Shown here piece by piece: positions 23,201-30,717 of a DNA stretch of 64,000 nucleotides. A model generated the notes under the pieces. It had not been told where the DNA came from and searched no databases. It saw only the letters and a list, made by a program, of their open reading frames with translations. Position 1 is the first letter of the stretch. Every line of letters begins with the position of its first letter. This stretch comes from a virus: positions 1 to 64,000 of IMG/VR virus record IMGVR_UViG_3300042301_004349; one strand, 5' to 3'. The translations under genes were made by a program, and so were the position numbers.

Positions 23201-23545
23201 TTAATTAATTTTAATGGTTGTTTTAGCTATTTGAGTTTTAGACCCATCTTCTAATACTAAGTATAAATATTGGGGTTGTATCGAACTCGTGTAAATTTTC
23301 TTTATGTTTTCACCCGTTTTACCATTGAACCTTTCTCTACTAATGACTTGGTCATTTACTTTATCAATTAAGGTTAATGTATAAATACCGTTTGATGGTA
23401 AATCAAAATATATAGATTGCCCATCAGTTACTAGGCTTTCAGACACACTAAATATCTTTTGTACAGGTGGTGGTGTTGGTTCAATTTCCATTTTGGTACA
23501 TCCCCACAATAACACCACAAATATGAATACTATTTTTTTCATCAT
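23201..23545 (-). CDS. Second T9SS-tail-like lipoprotein, 114 aa
   Basis: Signal peptide KKIVFIFVVLLWGC with a lipobox Cys, then a Pro-rich linker and a beta domain (GIYTLTLIDKVNDQVISRER, GENIKKIYTSSIQPQYLYLV) closely similar in pattern to its downstream neighbour (both have G-E/D-N-I-x-K-x-Y-T-S). The two look like a tandem duplication that has diverged. It overlaps the lectin-domain gene by four bases. Confidence 0.5.
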   Translation of the reverse strand: MMKKIVFIFVVLLWGCTKMEIEPTPPPVQKIFSVSESLVTDGQSIYFDLPSNGIYTLTLIDKVNDQVISRERFNGKTGENIKKIYTSSIQPQYLYLVLEDGSKTQIAKTTIKIN

Positions 23546-25836
23546 TTGATTTTTACTTTTAATTGCCTACCAGCTTTATTAACCGCATCCGTTGTTGATA
23601 TAGATGTTAACCCTAATATATCAGTTATGTTGTTTATTGAGGTGAATATAATTTTATATTCTGTTGTTTTATCTAATATATCTCCACTTGTTATTAAAGA
23701 GCCTATATTAATAAAATTACCTCTATCAGTTCCAAAATTAGTAGGATTACCCTTTGTAGTAAATTCTACTTTTTCAAATTTTAATTTAGTATTATCATAA
23801 TTTAATTTAAATTGTGTTCCAACTAACTCTTGCTGTAATGGATCTACTGATAGTGTGATTATGACTTTGTTATTTATTAATTCTCCCATAGCTATTACAT
23901 TTATTTCATTTGTAATAGAATTATTCACCATACTCATACTTCTAATCGAATTACTACCCATATTGTTTATGCTTTGCTGAGCTGAATGGGATAGATTTAC
24001 ATCACCTAACCAAGTTACACTTATATTGTATGTGTTATTTAATCCACTCAATGTAAATGGTATTAGATTGCGAGTTGAATTAAATTGAGTACCCCAATTT
24101 GATGTTGTTATAGCATCATAGTCTGATTTATTATATAGCTTTAACAAATTAGTTAACGATGTTGATTGTGTTAATGATTGAGTACCTGTTAGGTGTTGTA
24201 AGAGTTTGTATGTATCACTTTCGTTGAATATACCATTACCATCTACATCTGCATTTAGATATTGTATACCATTTGTTAATCCCATACCACTTTGATTTCC
24301 AAATAACCCACCATCAGCTAATTCTTTAAATGCTAAATATACATCTGATACACCAACTATATTATTATATAATGTATTTAGTTCTGTTTGATTTGAATGT
24401 ATTAATTCTATTCCGTGTGGTTTATATACCATTATTGGTGAGAAAGAAAACTCCGATTGTAATCCCCAAAAGAACCCAGCTCGTCTTATATTAGCCGTAA
24501 ATGATGAACCTGCGAAATTAAATTCGGTTGGTGTAGAAATCCAATATGCTGCCCAAGTACCATCATCCCACTGATATGTTACAGGCCCATCCCATAAATC
24601 AAATAATTTTAAATGTGTAACATTGTTTGAAGAGATATTTGTACCTGCAAACTCTCTTTTATCAATTAGAATTTGGTATCGTTGGTTTTGGGGTTCATAA
24701 TCATATACTACACACCACTCAACTTGTCCAGCGCTTGTATTTGCTCTAACTCCCCCACTACTAACTCTAGCCGTATCTAATAAGGTTGTCAAATCCACTT
24801 TACCTAATCCACTTAATTGTCTAGCAGTTCCGTTTACTACATTCCAGTTATTATTTGTAAATGTATATCCTTTTGCTGTAAATTTAGTTTCATCTACATT
24901 AGTTCCAAAATCAATATTGAATGATGCCCTTAATACTTCTCCGTTTGAATGAGTTACACTATTAGTATAGAATTCAGTAAATGTTGCATCATCAGGATTA
25001 GTCCAAGTTCCATATTCAATTACATAAGGATTGGACCAATTATTTGATAAATCGTTCCAACTTGATACCCCATTCCATTTTGCCACTGCATAGTTCTCAC
25101 TACCATTACTACCATTTGGTTCACCAGGTGCCCAGTTATTATATACACCAGGAATATTTCCATTAGTTTGTCCATTTTGGGTTTTCATTGTTATACCCTT
25201 TTCAGGCCCAGCATCAATTTTCCAAGTCCCATCAACAACCTCATCGGTTGCCGCAAACCATACATTTGTTGCAGGAACATTAGCAAATATAAAAGCATCT
25301 TCGGAAGCTGATGTTATTGTTACTAGATAACCTTGCTGTCCTTTGAATGTAGTTAATAATGATCTAGATCTTGCGTTTGTATATGTGGTTCTTTCATTAG
25401 TTGCAGTTATAGGTCTATAAAAGTGTCCATTCACACCATTGTAAAAATAACCAACGGGATTTACAGTTGCTGCTACTGATAATTGAACATTACCAACTAT
25501 CGAACCTGTGTTTATTTTTAATGATGCTAATGCAGTATTAATATCTGCCATTGTTCCCAATACCACCAAACGAGTTTTATTACCTGATAGAGTAAATCCA
25601 CTTGCAGCAATTAATCCTCTCGTTTCATTAAGATAAAATGTAGTATTTGTTGATGGATTTATTAAACTGATTGATGCTAATAAAGTAGATGTTGCACTAA
25701 ATCCACTTAATACGAATCCACTACCATCTTGTCCGTTTGTAGATGGTATAAAAGATTTAGAGTCCGGAGCAGATACACTCTGTCCGAACCCTAAAAATGA
25801 TATAAATAAAAATAATGTAACTAATAAGTGTTTCAT
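23542..25836 (-). CDS. Large exported protein with C-type lectin, dockerin-like and cohesin-like parts
   Basis: Signal peptide (MKHLLVTLFLFISFLGFGQS), then about 100 residues of Ser/Thr-rich strands. A C-type lectin domain lies at about 130-275, with YLVTITSASEDAFIF, WFAATDEVVDGTW, NWAPGEPNG (the EPN calcium/sugar motif) and SSWNDLS. An EF-hand/dockerin-like repeat follows at about 527-552 (NADVDGNGIFNESDTYKLLQ). The last 125 residues resemble a cohesin (GTQFKLNYDNTKLKFEKVEF). The domain order suggests sugar or surface binding plus self-assembly with the next protein. Virion fibre or cell-surface adhesin are both possible. Confidence 0.7.
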   Translation of the reverse strand: MKHLLVTLFLFISFLGFGQSVSAPDSKSFIPSTNGQDGSGFVLSGFSATSTLLASISLINPSTNTTFYLNETRGLIAASGFTLSGNKTRLVVLGTMADINTALASLKINTGSIVGNVQLSVAATVNPVGYFYNGVNGHFYRPITATNERTTYTNARSRSLLTTFKGQQGYLVTITSASEDAFIFANVPATNVWFAATDEVVDGTWKIDAGPEKGITMKTQNGQTNGNIPGVYNNWAPGEPNGSNGSENYAVAKWNGVSSWNDLSNNWSNPYVIEYGTWTNPDDATFTEFYTNSVTHSNGEVLRASFNIDFGTNVDETKFTAKGYTFTNNNWNVVNGTARQLSGLGKVDLTTLLDTARVSSGGVRANTSAGQVEWCVVYDYEPQNQRYQILIDKREFAGTNISSNNVTHLKLFDLWDGPVTYQWDDGTWAAYWISTPTEFNFAGSSFTANIRRAGFFWGLQSEFSFSPIMVYKPHGIELIHSNQTELNTLYNNIVGVSDVYLAFKELADGGLFGNQSGMGLTNGIQYLNADVDGNGIFNESDTYKLLQHLTGTQSLTQSTSLTNLLKLYNKSDYDAITTSNWGTQFNSTRNLIPFTLSGLNNTYNISVTWLGDVNLSHSAQQSINNMGSNSIRSMSMVNNSITNEINVIAMGELINNKVIITLSVDPLQQELVGTQFKLNYDNTKLKFEKVEFTTKGNPTNFGTDRGNFINIGSLITSGDILDKTTEYKIIFTSINNITDILGLTSISTTDAVNKAGRQLKVKIK

Positions 25837-27485
25837 TATTCTATGATTAAGTCTATTTTGTTTCCTTTAGCATCTACTGCATCTGATAAAATAAAGAAGA
25901 ATAAACCTGCTGTATTTGTTAAAGTTGTCTTTGGTGTGAATATTAATTTGTATGGAGTACCAACTTTGATTCTTGCTGTTTTTAATTGATCAATAGAACC
26001 AAATGTTAATCTACCACTATTGTGTGTTGAGAAGTTAGTAATTGTGCTTCCAGCATCAAATATAATATTATCTAATGTTAATTTAGATTCATCATAATTC
26101 ATTATAACTTGCAAACCAGCTAATTCTGCTTTAGTTAAAGTTGTAGTTAATATAACTTTACCATTTTCTAAAGTAGACGTTACACTTAATTTAGCAGTTT
26201 CTACAGCTTCTGTTTGATAAGCCATTATAGATGGTACACTCATAGATCTTTTTAAATTCACTTCACCATTGATTGAGTTAGTATACAAACCACTACTGAT
26301 TCTAGTTGCAATTACTGCAGGATCTGATGAATGTGACCAGTTTAAATCACCACCCCATGCAAATACAGCATGAACTTCTTTTATTGGAGTATCAATTAAA
26401 ACTTTATTCTTAACTACCCCATCCAACCAACTTTGGTTTAATAAACCACTCTGCCATCTTACTGATGTTGAGGTTGATGTTGGGATAGAGGCAATAGTTG
26501 ACATATTTTGTCCCATTACATGAGCAAATAAAGCATAGGAATCGGATTCATTAAATACATTATCATTTAATGTTACGTTACCAACTTTAGTTTCTAAATT
26601 AGGATAAGTGAAGAAATTTGGTGTACCCCCAATATCAGTTTGTGAATGACCTAAGAAGGCTTTATATGCGTCTGATACAGTTACGATATTGTTCATCCAA
26701 GCTTTAGTCATTGTTGGTCCTACGAATACACCAACTGAGTCTCCAACTTTAACTTGTGTTGTAAATAATGCTTCACCACTACCATCTAATGGTAATTGGG
26801 CAATTGGTTGTTGTGCCCAATCAATAGTTCCATCAACTTTTAATTTCATTAACTGGACATTGTGGTCAGTAATAGTATATCCTTGTGGGAATAATACTTT
26901 AACTTTAAATTGCGATGTATTACCAGTTACGTTTGTTAATGATAAATTTGTAGCACTACGAGTAATAGGTGTAATGTTAGCAGAAGCATCATTAACGGCA
27001 TAAGCTAAATCTAATTTATGGATATCGTTATAAGTGTTCTGGTCTTTCAATACAAATTTTTGAGTTGCTATATCACCATTGATTGAAGCATCAGTTCTTT
27101 GAACTGTTAATTGTCCAACATTCCAATCGTTGTTTACTGCATATCCCCAAGGAGTAGCTTGATATTGTCCAGATAAACTAGTAACAGCAACATTTGCTGT
27201 TGGAGTGAATGCGTAGTTATTCCAACCTGTAAAGAATGTTTGGACTGATGTTCCTTGTGAGAACACCGTACTATTTGGTACCATAGCTAAAGCCTTATTA
27301 TTGAATGAATATCTCATCCAAAAATAACGAGGTGTTGTTGTACCTCTAGCTATTGTGTATTTTACAGTTAAGGTATCACCAACCTGATAAGGTGGGGCTG
27401 GTGTTACAGATTGTGATACGGAAATTTGACTAAATGATGTTAAAGATGTTAGGAATATTCCTAAAAATAATAATAATTTTTTCAT
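25836..27485 (-). CDS. Exported protein with dockerin-like and cohesin-like parts
   Basis: Signal peptide MKKLLLFLGIFLTSLTSFSQ; this start is preferred to an ATG 15 bases upstream that would overlap the previous gene. After an N-terminal beta domain (VGDTLTVKYTIARGTTTPRY) it has a dockerin-like segment at about 302-325 (NVTLNDNVFNESDSYALFAH) and a C-terminal cohesin-like domain (LAGLQVIMNYDESKLTLDNI) at about 425-549. The same pair of modules, in the same order, occurs in the next gene, which overlaps it by one base. It is likely a partner or paralogue. Confidence 0.65.
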   Translation of the reverse strand: MKKLLLFLGIFLTSLTSFSQISVSQSVTPAPPYQVGDTLTVKYTIARGTTTPRYFWMRYSFNNKALAMVPNSTVFSQGTSVQTFFTGWNNYAFTPTANVAVTSLSGQYQATPWGYAVNNDWNVGQLTVQRTDASINGDIATQKFVLKDQNTYNDIHKLDLAYAVNDASANITPITRSATNLSLTNVTGNTSQFKVKVLFPQGYTITDHNVQLMKLKVDGTIDWAQQPIAQLPLDGSGEALFTTQVKVGDSVGVFVGPTMTKAWMNNIVTVSDAYKAFLGHSQTDIGGTPNFFTYPNLETKVGNVTLNDNVFNESDSYALFAHVMGQNMSTIASIPTSTSTSVRWQSGLLNQSWLDGVVKNKVLIDTPIKEVHAVFAWGGDLNWSHSSDPAVIATRISSGLYTNSINGEVNLKRSMSVPSIMAYQTEAVETAKLSVTSTLENGKVILTTTLTKAELAGLQVIMNYDESKLTLDNIIFDAGSTITNFSTHNSGRLTFGSIDQLKTARIKVGTPYKLIFTPKTTLTNTAGLFFFILSDAVDAKGNKIDLIIE

Positions 27486-27489
27486 AATG

Positions 27490-28140
27490 TTATTTTTCAA
27501 ATAATTTTGTGACTAATTTATCACAACCTTTTTTGAGAGCATTACTTAGTGAAGTTTGGTTGAATTTACCACCTTCATCCACAAGTAAAGTAGACATTGA
27601 AATTTCAGATGAAGATTCTTCAACAATTATTTCTTTTTCTTTTATCCCATCTTTATATAGGATTCCTTTTAAACGAATGATTACTTCTTCTTCACCTTTA
27701 TGAAAAACTGAAATGTTTTTCTTGGTAGTTAGTACATCTAGATAAATAATTTCAACACGTAATTTATTTTCAGCCTCTGATGATATATTGTATCCTTTAT
27801 CTTGTAAATATTCTTCTAATACGTTTTTAACGCCAAATTCTAAATTACGGTTACCTGCTAATTTACCAACAACTACTTTGTTAGTAACTTTTTCAACATA
27901 GATATGTTCATCTGCGTTGTACCAAATGTTACCTGGGGAGTTTTTGAATGTACCGTCGATTTTATGACTAATTGCATTAGACATTTGTAAATTTTCTTCA
28001 TAAGATTTAAAGAAGTGGCTATATACAAAATATAATTGTACGAATAATGCCGCTATTACAAATGATCCTAGTAAGTATAACACACCTTGCGCAAACACAT
28101 CACGCAGATTGGTGGCCAGGGTAATGGCTTTTTGTTTCAT
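27490..28140 (-). CDS. Membrane-anchored protein with CsgG-like C-terminus, 216 aa
   Basis: A transmembrane segment lies at about residues 17-37 (GVLYLLGSFVIAALFVQLYF), then an exported domain beginning with a coiled stretch. The C-terminal part (NKLRVEIIYLDVLTTKKNIS, then FNQTSLSNALKKGCDKLVTK) shares the FNQ-x-S/T-x-S-x-A-x-K-K motif with the 20835-21551 protein. The first gene of the exported-protein block after the RNA cluster terminator. Function unknown. Confidence 0.5.
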   Translation of the reverse strand: MKQKAITLATNLRDVFAQGVLYLLGSFVIAALFVQLYFVYSHFFKSYEENLQMSNAISHKIDGTFKNSPGNIWYNADEHIYVEKVTNKVVVGKLAGNRNLEFGVKNVLEEYLQDKGYNISSEAENKLRVEIIYLDVLTTKKNISVFHKGEEEVIIRLKGILYKDGIKEKEIIVEESSSEISMSTLLVDEGGKFNQTSLSNALKKGCDKLVTKLFEK

Positions 28141-28176
28141 CTCTTTTAATTTTTAATGGGTTCAGATATAAATATG

Positions 28177-28208
28177 CAAAAAGAAAGGCAACCATTTCTG
28201 GTTGCCTT
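28177..28208 (-). terminator. Intrinsic terminator of the tmRNA
   Basis: Minus-strand AAGGCAACC-AGAAAT-GGTTGCCTT followed by TCTTTTT, ten bases after the tmRNA 3' end. Confidence 0.85.
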
Positions 28209-28217
28209 AGCAAATTG

Positions 28218-28594
28218 TGGAGGTGAAGGGAGTCGAACCCTTGTCCAAATACGGATTTAATAAATCTCGTTCACAAGCTTAGTTCGTTTTTCTAAACTGA
28301 ACAAAATATTCGGTTGGTTCTTCACCATCGGCAACCGATAAACAATGGGTGATTCGATTTCGGGTTCAATCACTTTTCCACCTTGGTACACATTCTATTT
28401 TAAGTCCCACGATGTGTGCGGGAGGGATTAGGCAGCTACTGCGTAATCAGCACCAACGAATGCCATAGCATCTTCGAAGGTCATTGTAGATAATTCTACG
28501 TCATTTATTGTTCGATAGGTATTTACGGATTTCCATCTAACCCGGCTTGCATCAACTCACCAACTCATCGCACCTGTCAAAACCAGGCACCCCC
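28218..28594 (-). ncRNA. ssrA: Transfer-messenger RNA (tmRNA)
   Basis: Rescues stalled ribosomes by trans-translation. The 5' end GGGGGTG pairs with the 3' CACCTCC, and a TTCGACTC-type T-arm precedes the 3' end. The 5' end reads GGGGGTGCCTGGTTTTGACA, the conserved tmRNA start. The tag frame ends ...AFVGADYAVAA followed by TAA at 28428-28430, like the YALAA-type degradation tags of bacteria. The CCA end is not encoded (the discriminator A is followed by CAA), so the host must add it. About 377 bases, normal for the family. It has its own terminator. Confidence 0.92.
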
Positions 28595-28599
28595 ATATG

Positions 28600-28917
28600 T
28601 TAAATAACTTCTGCTTTTCTATTTCGTTTCTTACCCTCTAATATTTTATGAACATCAGCACACAGTTCATATTCTTCTAACTTGATTAAATCATCCATAC
28701 AATTTTTTAATAATTCTTTGTATTGTGATTTTTCAATATTAAATATCATACCACTTGTATCCTTGAATGTGATATCAAATATATCAATCCCGTCTTTATT
28801 TCGTTTATGTGCGCTGAGTACGCATTTAACCATTTTAAGAATTAGATCACTATCTCTATCCTTCATCATTTGAAGGAATTGATGATGATCCTTTAACATT
28901 AAACAGTGACATGCCAT
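28600..28917 (-). CDS. Unknown protein with UVR-like C-terminal helix pair, 105 aa
   Basis: Start MACHCLML at 28917 (an ATG at 28899 is also possible). The middle is mixed, and the C-terminus (LIKLEEYELCADVHKILEGK) resembles the UVR motif, an alpha-hairpin used for protein-protein contact. The 31730-32029 protein ends in a similar helix. It lies just upstream of the tmRNA. Confidence 0.5.
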   Translation of the reverse strand: MACHCLMLKDHHQFLQMMKDRDSDLILKMVKCVLSAHKRNKDGIDIFDITFKDTSGMIFNIEKSQYKELLKNCMDDLIKLEEYELCADVHKILEGKKRNRKAEVI

Positions 28918-29038
28918 AACAATAAATATTAGATACACTGTCTGTACTGTTAAACTGTCTCAATACTACCTTTATCGTAGCAGAGGTTTTCTTCATTCTT
29001 AGCGTCCGTCCAGTCCTTCTTTCGAAGCAGTGTATTTG

Positions 29039-29122
29039 TACCAGGAGCGGGAATCGAACCCGCACTCGCGTTGGCGAACAAGATTTTAAGTCTTGCGTGT
29101 CTACCTATTCCACCACCCCGGC
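29039..29122 (-). tRNA. tRNA-Leu (UAA)
   Basis: 84 bases with the long variable arm expected of tRNA-Leu. The anticodon loop is CTTAAAA, giving anticodon UAA for the codon UUA. The acceptor stem has three G-U pairs. The T-arm GCGGG-TTCGATT-CCCGC is perfect. CCA is not encoded. Confidence 0.93.
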
Positions 29123-29163
29123 ATATGCAACTTTTAAACCACCCAATGAGTTGCCAACATATG

Positions 29164-29322
29164 CTGTAGGGGAAGGATTCGAACCTCCACGCGGCGATTC
29201 GATAAATGACATTTTTGCTAGCTAGCCTGTGGTCAACCCATTATCATTTATCTGTCTCGAACTCCGCACCCTCGAGACGGGAGGGTATGTCTGCCAAGCG
29301 TACGCCTTTTCACCACCCTACA
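29164..29322 (-). ncRNA. Interrupted or degenerate tRNA-like element, 159 bases
   Basis: The ends are tRNA-like: TGTAGGG pairs perfectly with CCCTACA, and the T-arm GGAGG-TTCGAAT-CCTTC is good. A D-arm-like GTGA...ACGC is also present. No proper anticodon arm can be found. Instead about 90 bases hold a 9-bp stem (GATAAATGA/TCATTTATC) and two mutually exclusive stems sharing CTCGAG (ACCCTC/GAGGGT and GTCTCGA/TCGAGAC). It may be a tRNA with an intron, a decayed double tRNA, or a tRNA-like RNA. Confidence 0.55.
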
Positions 29323-29325
29323 ATT

Positions 29326-29553
29326 CTAGTTAATTCTTGTTTGATTACGTCTTACTTCTTCTGCTTCTTTATAAACTCTAACCCAAGTTAAAAATACATC
29401 AACAGGAGCTAAAATCCAACACATAATAATTAGAGCTAGACTTTCAAGACCTGGTGATATTCCTAGACCACCAGACATGACATCTCTGTTCCATTTTTTA
29501 ATAGACATTACAATGCAGTAAAAAAAGCAAGTAAGGTAATAAATCCAAAACAT
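29326..29553 (-). CDS. Small membrane protein, 75 aa
   Basis: Two hydrophobic segments (FWIYYLTCFFYCIVM and SLALIIMCWILAPVDVFL) and a basic C-terminus. No family is recognised. It lies between tRNA genes and is two bases after the preceding stop. Confidence 0.5.
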   Translation of the reverse strand: MFWIYYLTCFFYCIVMSIKKWNRDVMSGGLGISPGLESLALIIMCWILAPVDVFLTWVRVYKEAEEVRRNQTRIN

Positions 29554-29555
29554 AA

Positions 29556-29765
29556 CTATTGTTTAAAGTGTTTTTCAAGTGCTTCAATCTTATCTTCAGC
29601 ATCAACTAACATTTGTAATGCTTCTTCAGCATTGTTATAAAAGTCTTTTGTTGAATGATCTCCGATCCCAGCAGCATGGTTAGATAATAAATCTAGAGAT
29701 AGTAGTGCTTTTGTTTTTTCAGCAACTGCCGAAGCCATAAGCATGTCATATAATTCTTTTTTCAT
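29556..29765 (-). CDS. Unknown helical protein, 69 aa
   Basis: All-alpha with a His-Asp-rich loop (NHAAGIGDHSTKDFYNNAEE) and a C-terminal coiled coil. No family is recognised. Confidence 0.5.
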   Translation of the reverse strand: MKKELYDMLMASAVAEKTKALLSLDLLSNHAAGIGDHSTKDFYNNAEEALQMLVDAEDKIEALEKHFKQ

Positions 29766-29845
29766 ATATTGTTAATTTACACTTTTCTTTTTGCCCATCC
29801 AACATCTTTTTAAATTTTTTATTATGTCAAATAAACGTTGGCACG

Positions 29846-29919
29846 TGGGCCTGGTAGGAATCGAACCTACTACCTTCACATTATGAGTGTGCCGCTCTAA
29901 CCGATTGAGCTACAGGTCC
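29846..29919 (-). tRNA. tRNA-Met or tRNA-Ile2 (CAU)
   Basis: 74 bases. The anticodon loop is CTCATAA, giving CAU. The acceptor stem has an A-C mismatch at the third pair. It lacks features that would mark an initiator, but a lysidine-modified Ile tRNA reading AUA cannot be excluded. CCA is not encoded. Confidence 0.88.
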
Positions 29920-29925
29920 TTGTTG

Positions 29926-29997
29926 AGCTCCCACTCGGAATCGAACCAAGTTATCGTGATTACAAGTCACGCGCATCGCCAGCAATGCTTTAGGAGC
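29926..29997 (-). tRNA. tRNA-Thr (UGU)
   Basis: 72 bases. The anticodon stem CGTGA/TCACG encloses CTTGTAA, giving UGU for ACA codons. The acceptor stem GCTCCTA/TGGGAGC has one G-U pair. CCA is not encoded. Confidence 0.93.
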
Positions 29998-30004
29998 ATT
30001 AATG

Positions 30005-30076
30005 GGTGTAAGGACGGTATCGAACCGTCTTATCGAGCTCCACAAACTCGCGCTTCACCTTAAAGCTTCAGACACC
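30005..30076 (-). tRNA. tRNA-His (GUG)
   Basis: The anticodon stem CGAGT/GCTCG encloses TTGTGGA, giving GUG. It has the extra G at -1 facing C73, the identity mark of tRNA-His. The acceptor stem has two mismatches (U-U and C-U), so function may be weakened. Confidence 0.9.
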
Positions 30077-30087
30077 ATGTATTTTAG

Positions 30088-30159
30088 TACTCAGTACGGG
30101 ATTCGAACCCGTATTACATCCGTGAAAGGGATGTGACCTAGCCCTTAGTCGAACTGAGC
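30088..30159 (-). tRNA. tRNA-Glu (UUC)
   Basis: 72 bases. The anticodon stem CATCC/GGATG encloses CTTTCAC, giving UUC. The acceptor GCTCAGT/ACTGAGT has a G-U first pair. The T-arm is perfect. CCA is not encoded. Confidence 0.93.
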
Positions 30160-30166
30160 AAACCGA

Positions 30167-30382
30167 TTATTCTGCAGTCAGAATAACCTCTGCAATCTTA
30201 GCTTCTGATGCTGATTTTACTTCAAATTGCTCTTCACCACGTTCCACTAAATATTGTACTGTTCTAGCTTCTGCTTCAGTTACTGACATTGCGTCTACTA
30301 GATAATTTACATTTTGTTTTTTAACTTTTCCTCTTTCGTCTTCAGTTGTAAACTGAACTTTTACATTGAAATACTGTGCCAT
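30167..30382 (-). CDS. Unknown small protein, 71 aa
   Basis: Mixed alpha/beta (QYFNVKVQFTTEDERGKVKK, then SVTEAEARTVQYLVERG). The pattern resembles uncharacterised single-domain phage proteins. It is six bases after the preceding stop and just upstream of the tRNA cluster. Confidence 0.55.
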   Translation of the reverse strand: MAQYFNVKVQFTTEDERGKVKKQNVNYLVDAMSVTEAEARTVQYLVERGEEQFEVKSASEAKIAEVILTAE

Positions 30383-30388
30383 GTTTTA

Positions 30389-30679
30389 TTAATTTTGTTT
30401 TTCGTATACTGAATAATCGTAAATGTGAGCTCTATATTTGAATAAGGCTTTTTGAAATTTTTGACGATTTTTGTAATCCTCAAATGATTCATTTTCTCTA
30501 CGAGCAGGACCAATTCCAGCATAGTAGTTGATCACATCATTGTTTAATTTTACTTCATTAGCAAAGAACATCATTTTGGCCATGTTTTTAGAACCAAATG
30601 GTTGATATCCTGTTTTGTACATTTGTTTAATTTCTTCTGGTAATTCGAAACCAGCGTATTGGTTGTGTAATCCTTCCAT
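30389..30679 (-). CDS. Unknown phage protein, 96 aa
   Basis: No family is recognised. It contains ELPEEIKQMYKTGYQPFGSK and a basic helical C-terminal part. A GTATATTTAC core without the upstream GGCA box lies 20 bases before the ATG (30700-30709). Confidence 0.55.
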   Translation of the reverse strand: MEGLHNQYAGFELPEEIKQMYKTGYQPFGSKNMAKMMFFANEVKLNNDVINYYAGIGPARRENESFEDYKNRQKFQKALFKYRAHIYDYSVYEKQN

Positions 30680-30699
30680 ATTTTATAACTTTATTTGAG

Positions 30700-30709
30700 G
30701 TAAATATAC
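30700..30709 (-). promoter_or_regulatory. Isolated promoter-like core
   Basis: GTATATTTAC, identical to the recurrent core, but with no GGCA box at the usual distance. Confidence 0.4.
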
Positions 30710-30717
30710 GACGGGCA

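Noticed and set aside
28856-29065. A 69-residue frame MRVRFPLLVQ over the tRNA-Leu 3' end
   Set aside because: It begins inside the tRNA T-arm and has no homology-like pattern; it is a shadow of the RNA gene and spacer.
29164-29322. A normal class II tRNA (Ser, Leu or Tyr) with a long variable arm
   Set aside because: No anticodon stem with a seven-base loop and U33 can be drawn that is compatible with the acceptor and T-arms.
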